Shown here piece after piece: positions 11,950 through 20,742 of a stretch of DNA of 64,000 bases. Position 1 is the stretch's first letter, and the number at the start of each line of letters is the position of its first letter. The stretch is from positions 1 to 64,000 of the forward strand of contig NZ_RCZP01000004.1 in the NCBI RefSeq assembly GCF_006438825.1, in the 5' to 3' direction. The stretch comes from Muricoccus nepalensis (lineage in GTDB: Bacteria; Pseudomonadota; Alphaproteobacteria; Acetobacterales; Acetobacteraceae). Position numbers and translations under genes: made by a program. A model generated the notes under the pieces. It was not told the DNA's origin. It ran no database searches and worked only from the letters and a program-made list of their open reading frames with translations.

Positions 11950-12540
11950 TCAACGAAGCGTGATCGCCGGGCGGATGCGGTCGAAGGCGGCCTGAGGCAC
12001 CCCGCCCTTGCTCACGAGTTCCTCCGGCCGCGCGTAGGGCCGGCCCCGGATGATGGCGTCGGCCCGCGCGTCGCCGATCCCGGGCAGCGTGCTCACCATG
12101 TCCCGCTTCGTCGCCGTGTTGACGTTCACTTGGACAGTCGTGATGCGGCCCCGCAGGTCGCTGATCACGGAGGCGGGCACGCTCGCCTTCGAGACCACCT
12201 CCTCCGCTGAGCGGTAGGGCCGGTGGGTGACGATGGCGGCCGCCCGCGAGGGACCGATGCCCGGCAGGAGCTGCAGTTCCTCGACGGTGGCGAGGTTGAG
12301 GTCGATGGCCGCCTGCCCCGGTGCCGGCGGGCCGAGCGTGCGGGGCGGCGGGGGCGCCGGGCGGACGGCCTGCCCCGGCTGGCCGCCGGGCGCGTTGCCC
12401 GGCGTCCCGTAGGGCGATCCCTGCGTCCCGCCCTGGCCACCGCCCGGAGTCCCCCCCTGGGGCATCTGCGCCCCGGCCGGCAGGGCCAGGGCAGGCAGGG
12501 CCAGCAGGCCGAGGAGCAGGCCCTTCGTCAGAAACCGCAT
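11950..12540 (-). CDS. secreted double helix-hairpin-helix (ComEA-like) protein
   Basis: A 196-residue protein with a Sec signal peptide (MRFLTKGLLLGLLALPALALPAGA split around residue 24), a Gly/Pro/Gln linker, and two consecutive helix-hairpin-helix units: DLNLATVEELQLLPGIG and VNVNTATKRDMVSTLPGIG. ComEA proteins bind incoming DNA during transformation; most have one such unit and a membrane anchor. Here the signal appears cleavable, so the protein is likely periplasmic. DNA binding is inferred; no competence gene lies nearby. Confidence 0.82.
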   Translation of the reverse strand: MRFLTKGLLLGLLALPALALPAGAQMPQGGTPGGGQGGTQGSPYGTPGNAPGGQPGQAVRPAPPPPRTLGPPAPGQAAIDLNLATVEELQLLPGIGPSRAAAIVTHRPYRSAEEVVSKASVPASVISDLRGRITTVQVNVNTATKRDMVSTLPGIGDARADAIIRGRPYARPEELVSKGGVPQAAFDRIRPAITLR

Positions 12541-12647
12541 CGGTCACCCTTTCGATCTTCCACACAGGCCGGCCGTGGGCCTTCCTCCCCTCAGGCTAGG
12601 AGCGGCGCGCGGCGCGGCGAAGGGGGTTCCGCGGGGTCGGCGATCAC

Positions 12648-14975
12648 TTAAAGGAAGCTGACGGGATCCACGTCCACCTGCACGCGCACGGCGTTGGGCA
12701 CCTCCACCCGCGACAGCCACTCCCGCAGCAGCGGCTGCACCGCCACGTCCCGCCGCGCCTTCAGTAGCAGCCGGCGCCGGTGCCGGCCGCGCAGCATCGA
12801 CAGCGGCGCGGGGGCCGGGCCGAGGACCTGCACCCCCTCCCCGCCCGGCGCCGCGAGGCCGAGGTCGCGCGCCACGCGGTCCGCCGCGCGCTCGTCCTCC
12901 GAGCTGACGATCAGCGCCGCAAGGCGCCCGAAGGGCGGCCAGCCGCCGGGGCGCCGCGCCTCCGCCTCCTCCGCCATGAAGGCCTCGAGGTTGCCGGAGA
13001 CGAGCGCCTGCATGACGGGGTGGTCGGGGTTCCAGGATTGCAGCAGCACCCGCCCGGGGCTTTCCGCACGGCCGGCGCGGCCGGAGACCTGGTGGAGAAG
13101 CTGCACCGTCCGCTCCGCCGCCCGCAGGTCCCCGCCCGCGAGGCCGAGGTCGGCGTCCACGACGCCCACGAGCGTCAGGTGCGCGAAGTGCCAGCCCTTG
13201 GCGACGATCTGCGTGCCGATGAGGAGGTCCACCTCCCGGTCCTGGATCATCCGCGCGGCCTCGGCCGCCGCGGCGGGGCCGGGGATGGTGTCGGAGGCCA
13301 TGACGAGGCGCCGCGCGTCGGGGAAGAGGACGGAGGCCTCCTCCTGCACCCGCTCCACGCCTGGCCCGATGGCCGTCAGGCTGCCCTCGGCGCCGCATTC
13401 CGGGCAGTGCGGAGGAATGGGCTCGGCATGGCCGCAGTGGTGGCACTGCAGCCGCCGCTGCGCGCGGTGCTCCACCAGCCAGGCCGTGCAGTTCGGGCAG
13501 CGGATGCGGTGGCCGCAGGCGCGGCAGAGTGTCATCGGCGCGTAGCCGCGGCGGTTGAGGAACAGCATCGCCTGCTCCCCCCGCGCCAGGGTCTCGGTGA
13601 TCGCCTCGATCAGGGGCGGCGAGATGAAGCGGCCGCGCTCGGGCGGGACCTTGCGCAGGTCCAGCACCGTCACCTCCGGCAGCCCGGCGCTGCCATGGCG
13701 GCGTGGCAGGTTCTGGGCGGCGTAGCGGCCCTGCTCCGCGTTGGTCAGCGTCTCCAGGCTCGGTGTCGCGGACACGAGGACGCAGGTGGCGCCCGCCATG
13801 CGCGCCCGCACCACGGCCATGTCGCGGGCGTGGTAGATGACGCCGTCCTCCTGCTTGAAGGCGGTCTCGTGCTCCTCGTCGACGATGATGAGGCCGAGGT
13901 CCGGGAAGGGCAGGAAGAGGGCGCTGCGGGCGCCCACCAGCACCGGCGCCTCCCCGTCGGCCACGGCCCGCCAGGTGGCGCGGCGCAGGCGGCCGGAGAG
14001 CTCGGAGTGCCAGATGGCGGGGGCGCAGCCGAAGCGCTCCTTGAAGCGGTCCAGCCATTGGGAGGAGAGCGCGATCTCCGGCAGCAGCACCAGTGCCTGT
14101 CGCCCCTGCCGCAGGCACTCGGCCACGGCGTCCAGGTAGACCTCCGTCTTGCCCGAGCCGGTGACACCCGCCAGCAGCGTCACGCCGAAGGCGCGCGTGG
14201 CAACGGAGGCGCGCAGCCCCGCCGCCGCCGTCTCCTGCTCCTCCGCGAGGGACGGGCCGGGATGGTCCGGGTCCGGCCGCGCGAAGCTGCGGGGGCGCGG
14301 GAGGAGGGCGGGCTCGATCAGCCCCTGGTCGGCCAGGCCGCGCAGCACGCCGGTCGAGACCTCGGCCTCGTCGGCGATGTCGGCGCCGGCGCGGGGCTCG
14401 CCGGGCTCCATCACGTCCAGCACGCGGCGGCGCTGGGGGGTCAGGCGGTAGCCGGGCGCGCCGCCCTGGGCGAGCTCGCCCGCGGCCGAGAGCTTCCACC
14501 CCGCCTGCTGCCCCGCCGGCTCCAGCGCGGCGGGCACGGACATGGCCATGCGCAGCACCGCGCCCGGCGGCGCGAGGGTATAGGCCGAGACCCACTCGAC
14601 GAAGCGGCGCAGGCTCTCCCTCATGGGCGGCGCGGGCAGCACGCCGAGGATGTCCCTCAGCCGCCCCTCGGCCAGCCCCGCGTCGGGCTCGCCGTCCCAG
14701 ACCACGCCCAGCAGCTCCCGCCCCCCCAGCGGGACCGCGACAAAGCTGCCCGGCTCCGGCAGCGGGGTGCCGACCGGCACGCGGTAGTCGTAGGCGCCGC
14801 CCCCCGCGCCATCGAGCGGAATGGGCAGCAGCACGCGCACGCGGCGGGACGGCGGCCCGGCCGGCGCCGCGCGCCGCTTGCCCTTCGCGGTGGCGGGCGG
14901 GGCGGCGACAAGGCCGTCCCCGAACAATCCGCCATCGGGAGTTGCACCCTTGCTGCTGGACTCCACCCCGGTCAT
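12648..14975 (-). CDS. priA: primosomal protein N', replication restart helicase
   Basis: A 775-residue 3'-5' helicase that recognises stalled forks and reloads the replisome. Walker A is [14 protein letters not shown], Walker B is VDEEHE, and the zinc-binding insert has eight cysteines ([13 protein letters not shown] ... CHHCGH ... CPECG). An N-terminal ~45-residue extension precedes the 3'-end binding domain. ATG at 14975 has GAGGGCGG upstream. Divergent from fsa across 60 bases. Confidence 0.96.
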   Translation of the reverse strand: MTGVESSSKGATPDGGLFGDGLVAAPPATAKGKRRAAPAGPPSRRVRVLLPIPLDGAGGGAYDYRVPVGTPLPEPGSFVAVPLGGRELLGVVWDGEPDAGLAEGRLRDILGVLPAPPMRESLRRFVEWVSAYTLAPPGAVLRMAMSVPAALEPAGQQAGWKLSAAGELAQGGAPGYRLTPQRRRVLDVMEPGEPRAGADIADEAEVSTGVLRGLADQGLIEPALLPRPRSFARPDPDHPGPSLAEEQETAAAGLRASVATRAFGVTLLAGVTGSGKTEVYLDAVAECLRQGRQALVLLPEIALSSQWLDRFKERFGCAPAIWHSELSGRLRRATWRAVADGEAPVLVGARSALFLPFPDLGLIIVDEEHETAFKQEDGVIYHARDMAVVRARMAGATCVLVSATPSLETLTNAEQGRYAAQNLPRRHGSAGLPEVTVLDLRKVPPERGRFISPPLIEAITETLARGEQAMLFLNRRGYAPMTLCRACGHRIRCPNCTAWLVEHRAQRRLQCHHCGHAEPIPPHCPECGAEGSLTAIGPGVERVQEEASVLFPDARRLVMASDTIPGPAAAAEAARMIQDREVDLLIGTQIVAKGWHFAHLTLVGVVDADLGLAGGDLRAAERTVQLLHQVSGRAGRAESPGRVLLQSWNPDHPVMQALVSGNLEAFMAEEAEARRPGGWPPFGRLAALIVSSEDERAADRVARDLGLAAPGGEGVQVLGPAPAPLSMLRGRHRRRLLLKARRDVAVQPLLREWLSRVEVPNAVRVQVDVDPVSFL

Positions 14976-15035
14976 CGCTATTGATCCGCCCTCGACGACC
15001 GTGAAACGCCGCCCGCGGCACCCAGGACCCGTATC

Positions 15036-15692
15036 ATGAAATTCTTCGTGGACACCGCCGAAGTCTCCGAGATCCGCGCCCTCGCCGAGAGCGGGCTGCT
15101 CGACGGCGTCACCACCAACCCCTCCCTGATCGCCAAGTCCGGCCGCCCGATGGCCGAGGTGATCAAGGAGATCTGCGACATCACCCCCGGCCCCGTCTCC
15201 GCCGAGGTCACCGCCACCGATTACGACGGCATGATGCGCGAGGGCGAGCACCTCGGGCGCATCGCGGGGAACGTCGTCATCAAGCTGCCGCTGACCGAGG
15301 CGGGGCTGCGCGCATGCAAACATATGGTGAACAACGGGGTCATGGTCAACGTGACCCTCTGCTTCTCCGCGGCCCAGGCGCTGCTCGCGGCCAAGGCCGG
15401 CGCCACCTACATCTCCCCCTTCGTCGGGCGGCTGGACGATATCGGCCAGGACGGCATGACGCTGATCGCGGACACCGTGCAGATCTACAAGAACTACGAC
15501 GCGATCCGGACCGAGGTGCTGGTCGCCTCCATCCGCCACCCCATCCACCTCATCCAGGCCGCGAAGATGGGCGCGCACGTCGCCACCCTGCCGCCCTCGG
15601 TGATCAAGTCGCTCTACAAGCACCCGCTGACGGACCGCGGTCTGGAGAGCTTCCTGGCGGACTGGAAGAAGACGGGCCAGTCGATCCTCTGA
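15036..15692 (+). CDS. fsa: fructose-6-phosphate aldolase / small transaldolase
   Basis: A 218-residue class I aldolase of the transaldolase family. It begins [16 protein letters not shown], and the Schiff-base lysine is K83 in [13 protein letters not shown]. The short subfamily includes both fructose-6-phosphate aldolases and true transaldolases (TalC), which sequence reading alone does not separate. Either activity would feed the pentose phosphate pathway. Divergent from priA. Confidence 0.92.
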   Translation: MKFFVDTAEVSEIRALAESGLLDGVTTNPSLIAKSGRPMAEVIKEICDITPGPVSAEVTATDYDGMMREGEHLGRIAGNVVIKLPLTEAGLRACKHMVNNGVMVNVTLCFSAAQALLAAKAGATYISPFVGRLDDIGQDGMTLIADTVQIYKNYDAIRTEVLVASIRHPIHLIQAAKMGAHVATLPPSVIKSLYKHPLTDRGLESFLADWKKTGQSIL

Positions 15693-15708
15693 CCGGGACG
15701 CCGCCGCA

Positions 15709-15729
15709 GCCGGGGGCAGCCTCCCCGGC
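15709..15729. terminator. possible bidirectional terminator hairpin
   Basis: GCCGGGG / CCCCGGC stem (7 bp, 7-base loop) in the 39-base gap between the convergent fsa and cupin genes. No T run follows on either strand, so termination is uncertain. Confidence 0.35.
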
Positions 15730-15731
15730 CG

Positions 15732-16160
15732 TCAGGCCGCCGGCCCGGGCACCGGCACCAGCCCGTGGCGCCGCATGACCTCGCCCATCCGGGCCGGGTC
15801 CGGCGCGCCGCCCGCGACCAGGGCCGCCAGTTCCTGGAAATAGCCCGGCCCGAGCACGCCCGGGGTGAGGATGCAGAGGCAGGTCGCCGCCTCCTCCGTG
15901 CTGTTCTGGAAGCCGTGCACGGCGCCGCGCGGGATGAAGAGGGACTCGCCGGGACCGAGGTCGACCTCGCGGCCCGCCAGCGTCCAGCGGGTCACGCCCG
16001 AGAGGCCGAGGATCGTTTCGTCCCAGCTCTCGTGGTAATGCGGCACGGGCATCCGGGCGTTCGGCTGGATCGTCATCTCGAAGAGGCCGAGCGCGCCGCC
16101 CGTCCCCTCCTTCGTCTGCCGGAACCGCAGTTCCAGGCCGCCGAGCCGGATGGTGTCCAC
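15732..16160 (-). CDS. cupin-domain protein
   Basis: A 142-residue single-domain cupin. Motif 1 is seen as VPHYHESWDETILGLSG (His, His, Glu metal ligands) and motif 2 as PGESLFIPRGAVHGFQN with the final His. The start is GTG at 16160 with AAGGAGG about 6 bases upstream. Small cupins act as metal-dependent isomerases, dioxygenases or binding proteins; the substrate cannot be named. No operon partner is evident. Confidence 0.85.
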   Translation of the reverse strand: MDTIRLGGLELRFRQTKEGTGGALGLFEMTIQPNARMPVPHYHESWDETILGLSGVTRWTLAGREVDLGPGESLFIPRGAVHGFQNSTEEAATCLCILTPGVLGPGYFQELAALVAGGAPDPARMGEVMRRHGLVPVPGPAA

Positions 16161-16229
16161 GCGTGGCCTCCTTCGGTTGAACGGCCCGGCGGGTCAATCC
16201 GGGCCAGGCGATGACGGGCGCGGCCCGGG

Positions 16230-16898
16230 CTAGAGCGGGGGCTTCAGCAGCGTCGCCCGCCCGCCATGGGCCGCGGACCAGCCGATCGGGTCCGCGAGGA
16301 ACCGCTCCAGCAGCGCCCGGTCCTCCGCCGGCAGCGCTCCCTCCCCCCCGGCGTCCAGGACGTCGCGCCAGCTCGCCAGCGCGACGAGGTTCAGCCCCAG
16401 CTTCTCCATCCGCTCGGCGCCGCCCGGAAAGGTGCCGTGCCGGAAGAGGCAGAGCGCGTCCTCCACCACCGCCCCCGCCGAGCGAAGCCCGCGGGCGAAG
16501 GCGACCTTGCTGCCGCCGTCGGTCATCAGGTCGTCCACCAGCAGCACCCGCATCCCCTCGACCGGCCCGCCCTCCACCTGGGCGTTGCGGCCGATGCCCA
16601 AGGGGCGCTTGCGGACGTAGCGGAGCGGCAGGTCCAGCGCCTCGGCCATCCAGGCGGCCCAGGGGATGCCGGCGGTCTCCGCCCCCGCGATCGCCTCCGG
16701 CGGCGCGACGAAGGCGGCGCGGACCGCCTCCACCGCCAGCGCGGTCGCGGCCCGGCGCAGGCGGGGCTCGCCCACCAGCAGCCGGCAGTCGACATAGGCG
16801 GGGCTGGCCCAGCCGGCGGCGAGGATGAAGGGCTGGCCGTGGCTGACGCGGACGGCGCCGCCCTCCAGCAGCAGGCGCGCCAGGGCGGCGCCGCTCAC
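16230..16898 (-). CDS. pyrE: orotate phosphoribosyltransferase
   Basis: A 222-residue type I phosphoribosyltransferase that joins orotate to PRPP to give OMP. The PRPP loop is VLLVDDLMTDGGSK (about residues 118-131), and YVRKRPLGIGRNAQVEG is the family's flexible-loop region. The start GTG at 16898 overlaps the stop of the carbamoylase gene in a GTGA. As the last gene of pyrK-pyrD-carbamoylase-pyrE it would complete the step after dihydroorotate oxidation. Confidence 0.88.
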   Translation of the reverse strand: MSGAALARLLLEGGAVRVSHGQPFILAAGWASPAYVDCRLLVGEPRLRRAATALAVEAVRAAFVAPPEAIAGAETAGIPWAAWMAEALDLPLRYVRKRPLGIGRNAQVEGGPVEGMRVLLVDDLMTDGGSKVAFARGLRSAGAVVEDALCLFRHGTFPGGAERMEKLGLNLVALASWRDVLDAGGEGALPAEDRALLERFLADPIGWSAAHGGRATLLKPPL

Positions 16899-18166
16899 GC
16901 CGCGGCCTCCCGCAGGCTGCGCTCGAGAAGCTCGGCGCCGATGAGGAAGTCCTCCATCTCCATGGCCTCCGCGGGGTTGTGGGAGCCGTGCTGGTTGCGG
17001 ACGAAGATCATCGCGCTCGGGATTCCCGCCTGCGCGAAGACCGCGGCGTCGTGGCCGGCGCCGCTCGGGATGGGCTCGTCGGGCAGGCCCATGGCGCGCA
17101 GCCCCGCGCGCAGCCGCTCGATCCAGCCCTCGTCCATTTGGGCGGGCGCGGAGTCCAGCCGCCGGTCGAGGCGGAACTCCACCCCCCGCTCCTCCCCGAT
17201 CCCCGCGCATTCCGAGAGGAAGAGGTCGTAGAAGGCCTCCAGCGTCTCGATGCTCTGGCTGCGCGCCTCCATGGAGAAGCGCAGCCGGCCGGGGATGCGC
17301 GCCAGCGCGTGCTCGGCGGGGTCCGTGCCGATGATGCCGGAGGTCACCACCAGGTCCCGCCCGCGCTCGAGCAGGGTCCGCCAGTGGCGGTCGAGCCGCG
17401 TGATCAGCTCGGCGGTGGCGAAGACCGCGTCGTGGCGCAGCCAGCGCGGGATGGTGCCGGAATGCCCGGCCTCGCCGAGGCACTCGATGGCGCGGTGGCG
17501 GATGTTGCCCCGGATGCCCGTGACGATGGCCACCGGCAGGTTGCGCGCGACGAGCACCGGCCCCTGCTCGATATGGATCTCGAGCCAGGCGGCGAGGCTG
17601 GCGGGGTCCAGCAGCCGCTCCCCCCGCGCCACGCGCCCGACGTCCACGCCCGCCTCCCGCATGCAGTCGGCCAGCGGACGGCCGGTGACGACGTGGGGCG
17701 TCGCCAGGTCCTCGGCCGAGAGGCGGCCGAAGAGGGCAGCGGAGCCCATGTAGGCGCGCCCGAACCAGGCGCTCTCCTCCCCCCGCAGGGCGTAGAGCGC
17801 GATGCCCCGCCGCGGCGCGAAGCCCTCCGCCCGGAAGCGCGAGAGCGCCATGAGGCCCGCGACCACCCCCGCCGCCCCGTCGAAGTTCCCGCCCTGGGGC
17901 ACGGAATCGAGGTGCGAGCCGCAGGCGATGACCGGCAGGGAGGGATCGCTTCCCGGCAGGGTGACGACGAGGTTGGCGCCGGCGTCCCGATGCGTCCCCA
18001 GCCCCCCGGCGCGGGCCTCGGCTTCCACGATGTCGAGCGCGAGGGACTCGCCCGCGCCGTAGCTCTCCCGCGTGATGCCGACGCCGTCGCCCGTGGCCTC
18101 GCGCAGCCGCTCGAACACTCGCTCGGCGAGCGCGCGGCCCGCCGGGGGGGCCAGCGTCGCGCTCAC
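16895..18166 (-). CDS. M20 family Zn-dependent carbamoylase/amidohydrolase
   Basis: A 423-residue enzyme of the N-carbamoyl-L-amino acid hydrolase / allantoate amidohydrolase / ureidopropionase family. Metal ligands are visible in CGSHLDSVPQGGNFDG, RGEESAWFG, EIHIEQGP (the family signature) and GAGHDAAVFAQ. These enzymes release CO2 and ammonia from an N-carbamoyl group. GTG at 18166 overlaps the pyrD stop (GTGA) and its own stop overlaps the pyrE start, so all are tightly coupled. Its place among pyrimidine genes suggests N-carbamoyl-aspartate or a ureido acid as substrate; this is inference. Confidence 0.85.
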   Translation of the reverse strand: MSATLAPPAGRALAERVFERLREATGDGVGITRESYGAGESLALDIVEAEARAGGLGTHRDAGANLVVTLPGSDPSLPVIACGSHLDSVPQGGNFDGAAGVVAGLMALSRFRAEGFAPRRGIALYALRGEESAWFGRAYMGSAALFGRLSAEDLATPHVVTGRPLADCMREAGVDVGRVARGERLLDPASLAAWLEIHIEQGPVLVARNLPVAIVTGIRGNIRHRAIECLGEAGHSGTIPRWLRHDAVFATAELITRLDRHWRTLLERGRDLVVTSGIIGTDPAEHALARIPGRLRFSMEARSQSIETLEAFYDLFLSECAGIGEERGVEFRLDRRLDSAPAQMDEGWIERLRAGLRAMGLPDEPIPSGAGHDAAVFAQAGIPSAMIFVRNQHGSHNPAEAMEMEDFLIGAELLERSLREAAA

Positions 18167-19125
18167 GGCCCGGGCTCCAGGGACGCAACCTCCGCCCACT
18201 CGATCTCGGCCTCGTCCGCCTCCTCCCGCCGGATGGCGCCGGTGAGGTCCGCGACGCGCGCGATGCCGCGCCCGGCGCAGAAGCGGGCGAGGCCCTCGAT
18301 CACCGCCTCCATGGCGCCAGGATGGAGGAAGGTCGCGGTGCCGACCTGAACGGCCGTGGCGCCGGCCACCATGTACTCCGCCGCGTCCTCGGCCGTGGCG
18401 ATGCCGCCGCAGCCGATGACGGGCAGGCGGACGGCGCGGGCGCACTGGTAGACCTGGCGCAGCACGATTGGCTTGATCGCGGGGCCCGAGAGCCCGCCCA
18501 TCACGTTGCCCAGCCGCGGGCGGAAGGTGGCGAGGTCCACGGACATGGCGAGGATGGTGTTGGCCACCACCAGCGCGTCCGCCCCCGCGGCCTCGGCGGC
18601 GCGGGCGACCTCCGGCACGTCGCCCGTGTTGGGCGTGAGCTTCGCCCAGAGCGGAAGCGCCGTCGCGGCGCGCAGCCGTCGGATCACGGCCTCCGTCGAT
18701 TCCGCCCGCATGGCGAAGGCGCGGCCGTCCTCCTCGATGTTGGGGCAGGAGATGTTCGCCTCGATGGCGGCCACGCCGGGCACCGAGACCTCGGCCGCCA
18801 GCGCCGCGAAGCCCTCGGCCGTCGGCGCGGAGATGCTCACCACGAGCGGCGGCGCGAAGGCCCGCAGCGCCGGCAGCGTGTGCTCGAGGAAATAGGGCAC
18901 GCCCTTGGAGGGGATGCCGATCGCGTTCAGCATCCCGCCGGGCGTTTCCGCCACGCGGGGCAGCGGGTTGCCGGCGCGGAGCTCCCGCGTGATCGTCTTG
19001 GTCACCAGCGCGCCGAGCGCGTCGAGGTCGGCGGCGAGCGCCAGCCCCTCGGCGAAGGTGCCCGAGGCCGGCATCACGGGGTTGGCGAGCACGAGGTCGC
19101 CGATCCGCACGCTCATCTCGGTCAT
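18163..19125 (-). CDS. pyrD: dihydroorotate dehydrogenase, class 1B catalytic subunit
   Basis: A 320-residue FMN enzyme. It starts MTEMSVRIGDLVLANPVMPASGT split at the FMN-binding region, and has the active-site loop NISCPNIEEDG with the catalytic Cys typical of class 1. The N-terminal membrane helix of class 2 enzymes is absent. The adjoining pyrK supplies FAD and an iron-sulphur cluster, making this an NAD-linked class 1B complex. ATG at 19125 has GAGGAGGG just upstream. Most proteobacteria use the quinone-linked class 2 enzyme, so the class is unusual here. Confidence 0.92.
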   Translation of the reverse strand: MTEMSVRIGDLVLANPVMPASGTFAEGLALAADLDALGALVTKTITRELRAGNPLPRVAETPGGMLNAIGIPSKGVPYFLEHTLPALRAFAPPLVVSISAPTAEGFAALAAEVSVPGVAAIEANISCPNIEEDGRAFAMRAESTEAVIRRLRAATALPLWAKLTPNTGDVPEVARAAEAAGADALVVANTILAMSVDLATFRPRLGNVMGGLSGPAIKPIVLRQVYQCARAVRLPVIGCGGIATAEDAAEYMVAGATAVQVGTATFLHPGAMEAVIEGLARFCAGRGIARVADLTGAIRREEADEAEIEWAEVASLEPGP

Positions 19126-19135
19126 GCCGCCCTCC

Positions 19136-19948
19136 TCAGGCCACCGCCTCCCGCATGTCGAAGACCGGGCCGTCCCAGCAGACCCGCTTGTGGACGATGC
19201 CGCCATCCTCGTTGAAGTCGCGCACGCAACAGAAACACATGCCCAGCCCGCAGGCCATCTGCTGCTCCAGCGCCACCTGGCCGGGAATGCCGAATTCCCG
19301 GCCCAGCCGCTGCTGCACCCGCAGCAGCCGCGCGGAGCCGCAGGTGAGGAAGGCGTCCGCCGCCCCCTCCGCGACCAGGCCGCGCAGCAGGCGCTCGACA
19401 TGGGCCGGGCCGCTCGTGCCCTCCTGGTCCGTCACCGTGATCACGCGGGCGCCCTCCGCCCGGAACAGGTCCTCCGACACCACGAGCTCCGGCCGGCGGG
19501 CGCTGAGGACCGCGGTGACGCCGATACCCGCCGCCCGCGCCGCCCGCGCGATCGGCGCCAGCGTCGCGAGCCCCGCGCCGCGCCCGACCGCCACCACGGA
19601 CCGCCAGGCGGGGTCGAGCGAGAAGCCGTGGCCGAGCGGGCCCAGGATGTCGAGCGCCTCCCCCGCCGCCAGGGTCGCGAGCCCCCGCGTGCCCGCGCCG
19701 GTCACCTTGTAGAGGAACTCCACCGTGTCCCCCGCGGGATCGGCGCCGTAGAGGCTCATTGGCCGCCGCAGGAAGGGCGCCTCGCCGGGCGGCGCCGGGC
19801 AGAGGAGCTGGAAGAACTGCCCCGGCCGCGCGCCGGAGGCCGGGGCGCCGGCGCGCAGCACGAGGTGCCGGTACTCGGCGTTCAGCGGCGCGTGCGAGAG
19901 CACCTCGGCGCGGAGGGCGGCGACGGGGCGCGGGGAGGGATCGGCCAT
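19136..19948 (-). CDS. pyrK: dihydroorotate dehydrogenase electron-transfer subunit
   Basis: A 270-residue ferredoxin reductase-type protein. The FAD region carries RRPMSLYGADPAGDTVEFLY, the NAD region GRGAGLATLAPIARA, and the C-terminus binds a [2Fe-2S] cluster through four Cys in CGLGMCFCC and HKRVCWDG (spacing x4, x2, x12). It moves electrons between PyrD and NAD. First gene of the operon; 10 bases separate its stop from the pyrD start. Confidence 0.92.
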   Translation of the reverse strand: MADPSPRPVAALRAEVLSHAPLNAEYRHLVLRAGAPASGARPGQFFQLLCPAPPGEAPFLRRPMSLYGADPAGDTVEFLYKVTGAGTRGLATLAAGEALDILGPLGHGFSLDPAWRSVVAVGRGAGLATLAPIARAARAAGIGVTAVLSARRPELVVSEDLFRAEGARVITVTDQEGTSGPAHVERLLRGLVAEGAADAFLTCGSARLLRVQQRLGREFGIPGQVALEQQMACGLGMCFCCVRDFNEDGGIVHKRVCWDGPVFDMREAVA

Positions 19949-20005
19949 GGGGCGTCCTTGCGGGAGGCCCCATTTCAGCGCGCCGCGCCGGCCCGCAGAA
20001 GCCCC

Positions 20006-20027
20006 CCCCGCGCGGCGCCGCGCGGGG
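20006..20027. repeat. 22-bp perfect GC-only palindrome
   Basis: CCCCGCGCGGC followed by its exact reverse complement, in the 143-base divergent gap between pyrK (-) and the DUF484 gene (+). It could be an operator for either direction or a composition artefact. Confidence 0.5.
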
Positions 20028-20091
20028 CGGCGCGCCCAGGGGGCCGAGCGAGGATTCGCCCTTCCCGCCCCGCCCTGGCAAAATGGGGCGG

Positions 20092-20742
20092 ATGACCTTT
20101 CCAGCCCCGCAGACGGAGGATGGCCGCGAGGCCGAGGCGGCCCGGGTGGCGGCCTATCTCGCCGCCCATCCCGGCTTCCTCGCCGAGCGGCCCGCCCTCT
20201 ACCGCGCCCTCCACCCGCCCCGGCGCGTGCACGGGGAGACGCTGGCGGACCACATGGCCGCGCTCCTCGTCGCCGCGCGGGCGGAGACGGGATTGGTCGC
20301 GGACGCGGCGCGGCTCGGCCTCGACCTCACCATCCGCTCGGCCACCGCCATCGCGGCGCTGATCGGGGCGGCGGACGTGCTCGGCGTCGTCGCCGCGGAG
20401 TGGCCGGCGCTGCTCGGCCTCGAATGCGCGTCGCTGGCCGCCGAGGAGGCCCCCTCCCCCGGCCTCCGCGACCTTCCCGCGGGGAGCGTCGCGCGGCTGA
20501 CCGAGGGGCGGGAGGTGCTGATGCGCGACCACCCGCCCGAGGCCGCGATCCTCCACGGCGAGGCCCACGCCCTCGTCGTCCGGGACGCCCTGGTGCGCCT
20601 CCCCGGCGCGCGGCCGCGCCTCCTCGTCCTCGGCGCGCGGGAGGCCGGGCGCCTGCCCGCGCGGGGCGCCACCGCCTCGCTCCGGCTGCTCGCCCAGGCG
20701 CTCGCCCGCGCCCTCGACGGGACGGCCCGGGCCCGGCCGTGA
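20092..20742 (+). CDS. DUF484 family protein
   Basis: A 216-residue protein with the family start RVAAYLAAHPGFLAERPALY, a short coiled helix, and a GAF-like C-terminal domain. DUF484 genes lie directly before xerC in many proteobacteria, as here, but their function is unknown. ATG at 20092 (MTFPAPQ) is preferred over 20083 because GGGGCGG precedes it. Its TGA overlaps the GTG of xerC in a GTGA. Confidence 0.85.
   Translation: MTFPAPQTEDGREAEAARVAAYLAAHPGFLAERPALYRALHPPRRVHGETLADHMAALLVAARAETGLVADAARLGLDLTIRSATAIAALIGAADVLGVVAAEWPALLGLECASLAAEEAPSPGLRDLPAGSVARLTEGREVLMRDHPPEAAILHGEAHALVVRDALVRLPGARPRLLVLGAREAGRLPARGATASLRLLAQALARALDGTARARP

Noticed and set aside
12780-14984. ~730-codon open frame antisense to priA
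   Set aside because: PriA on the other strand has all helicase and zinc motifs; the antisense protein has none.
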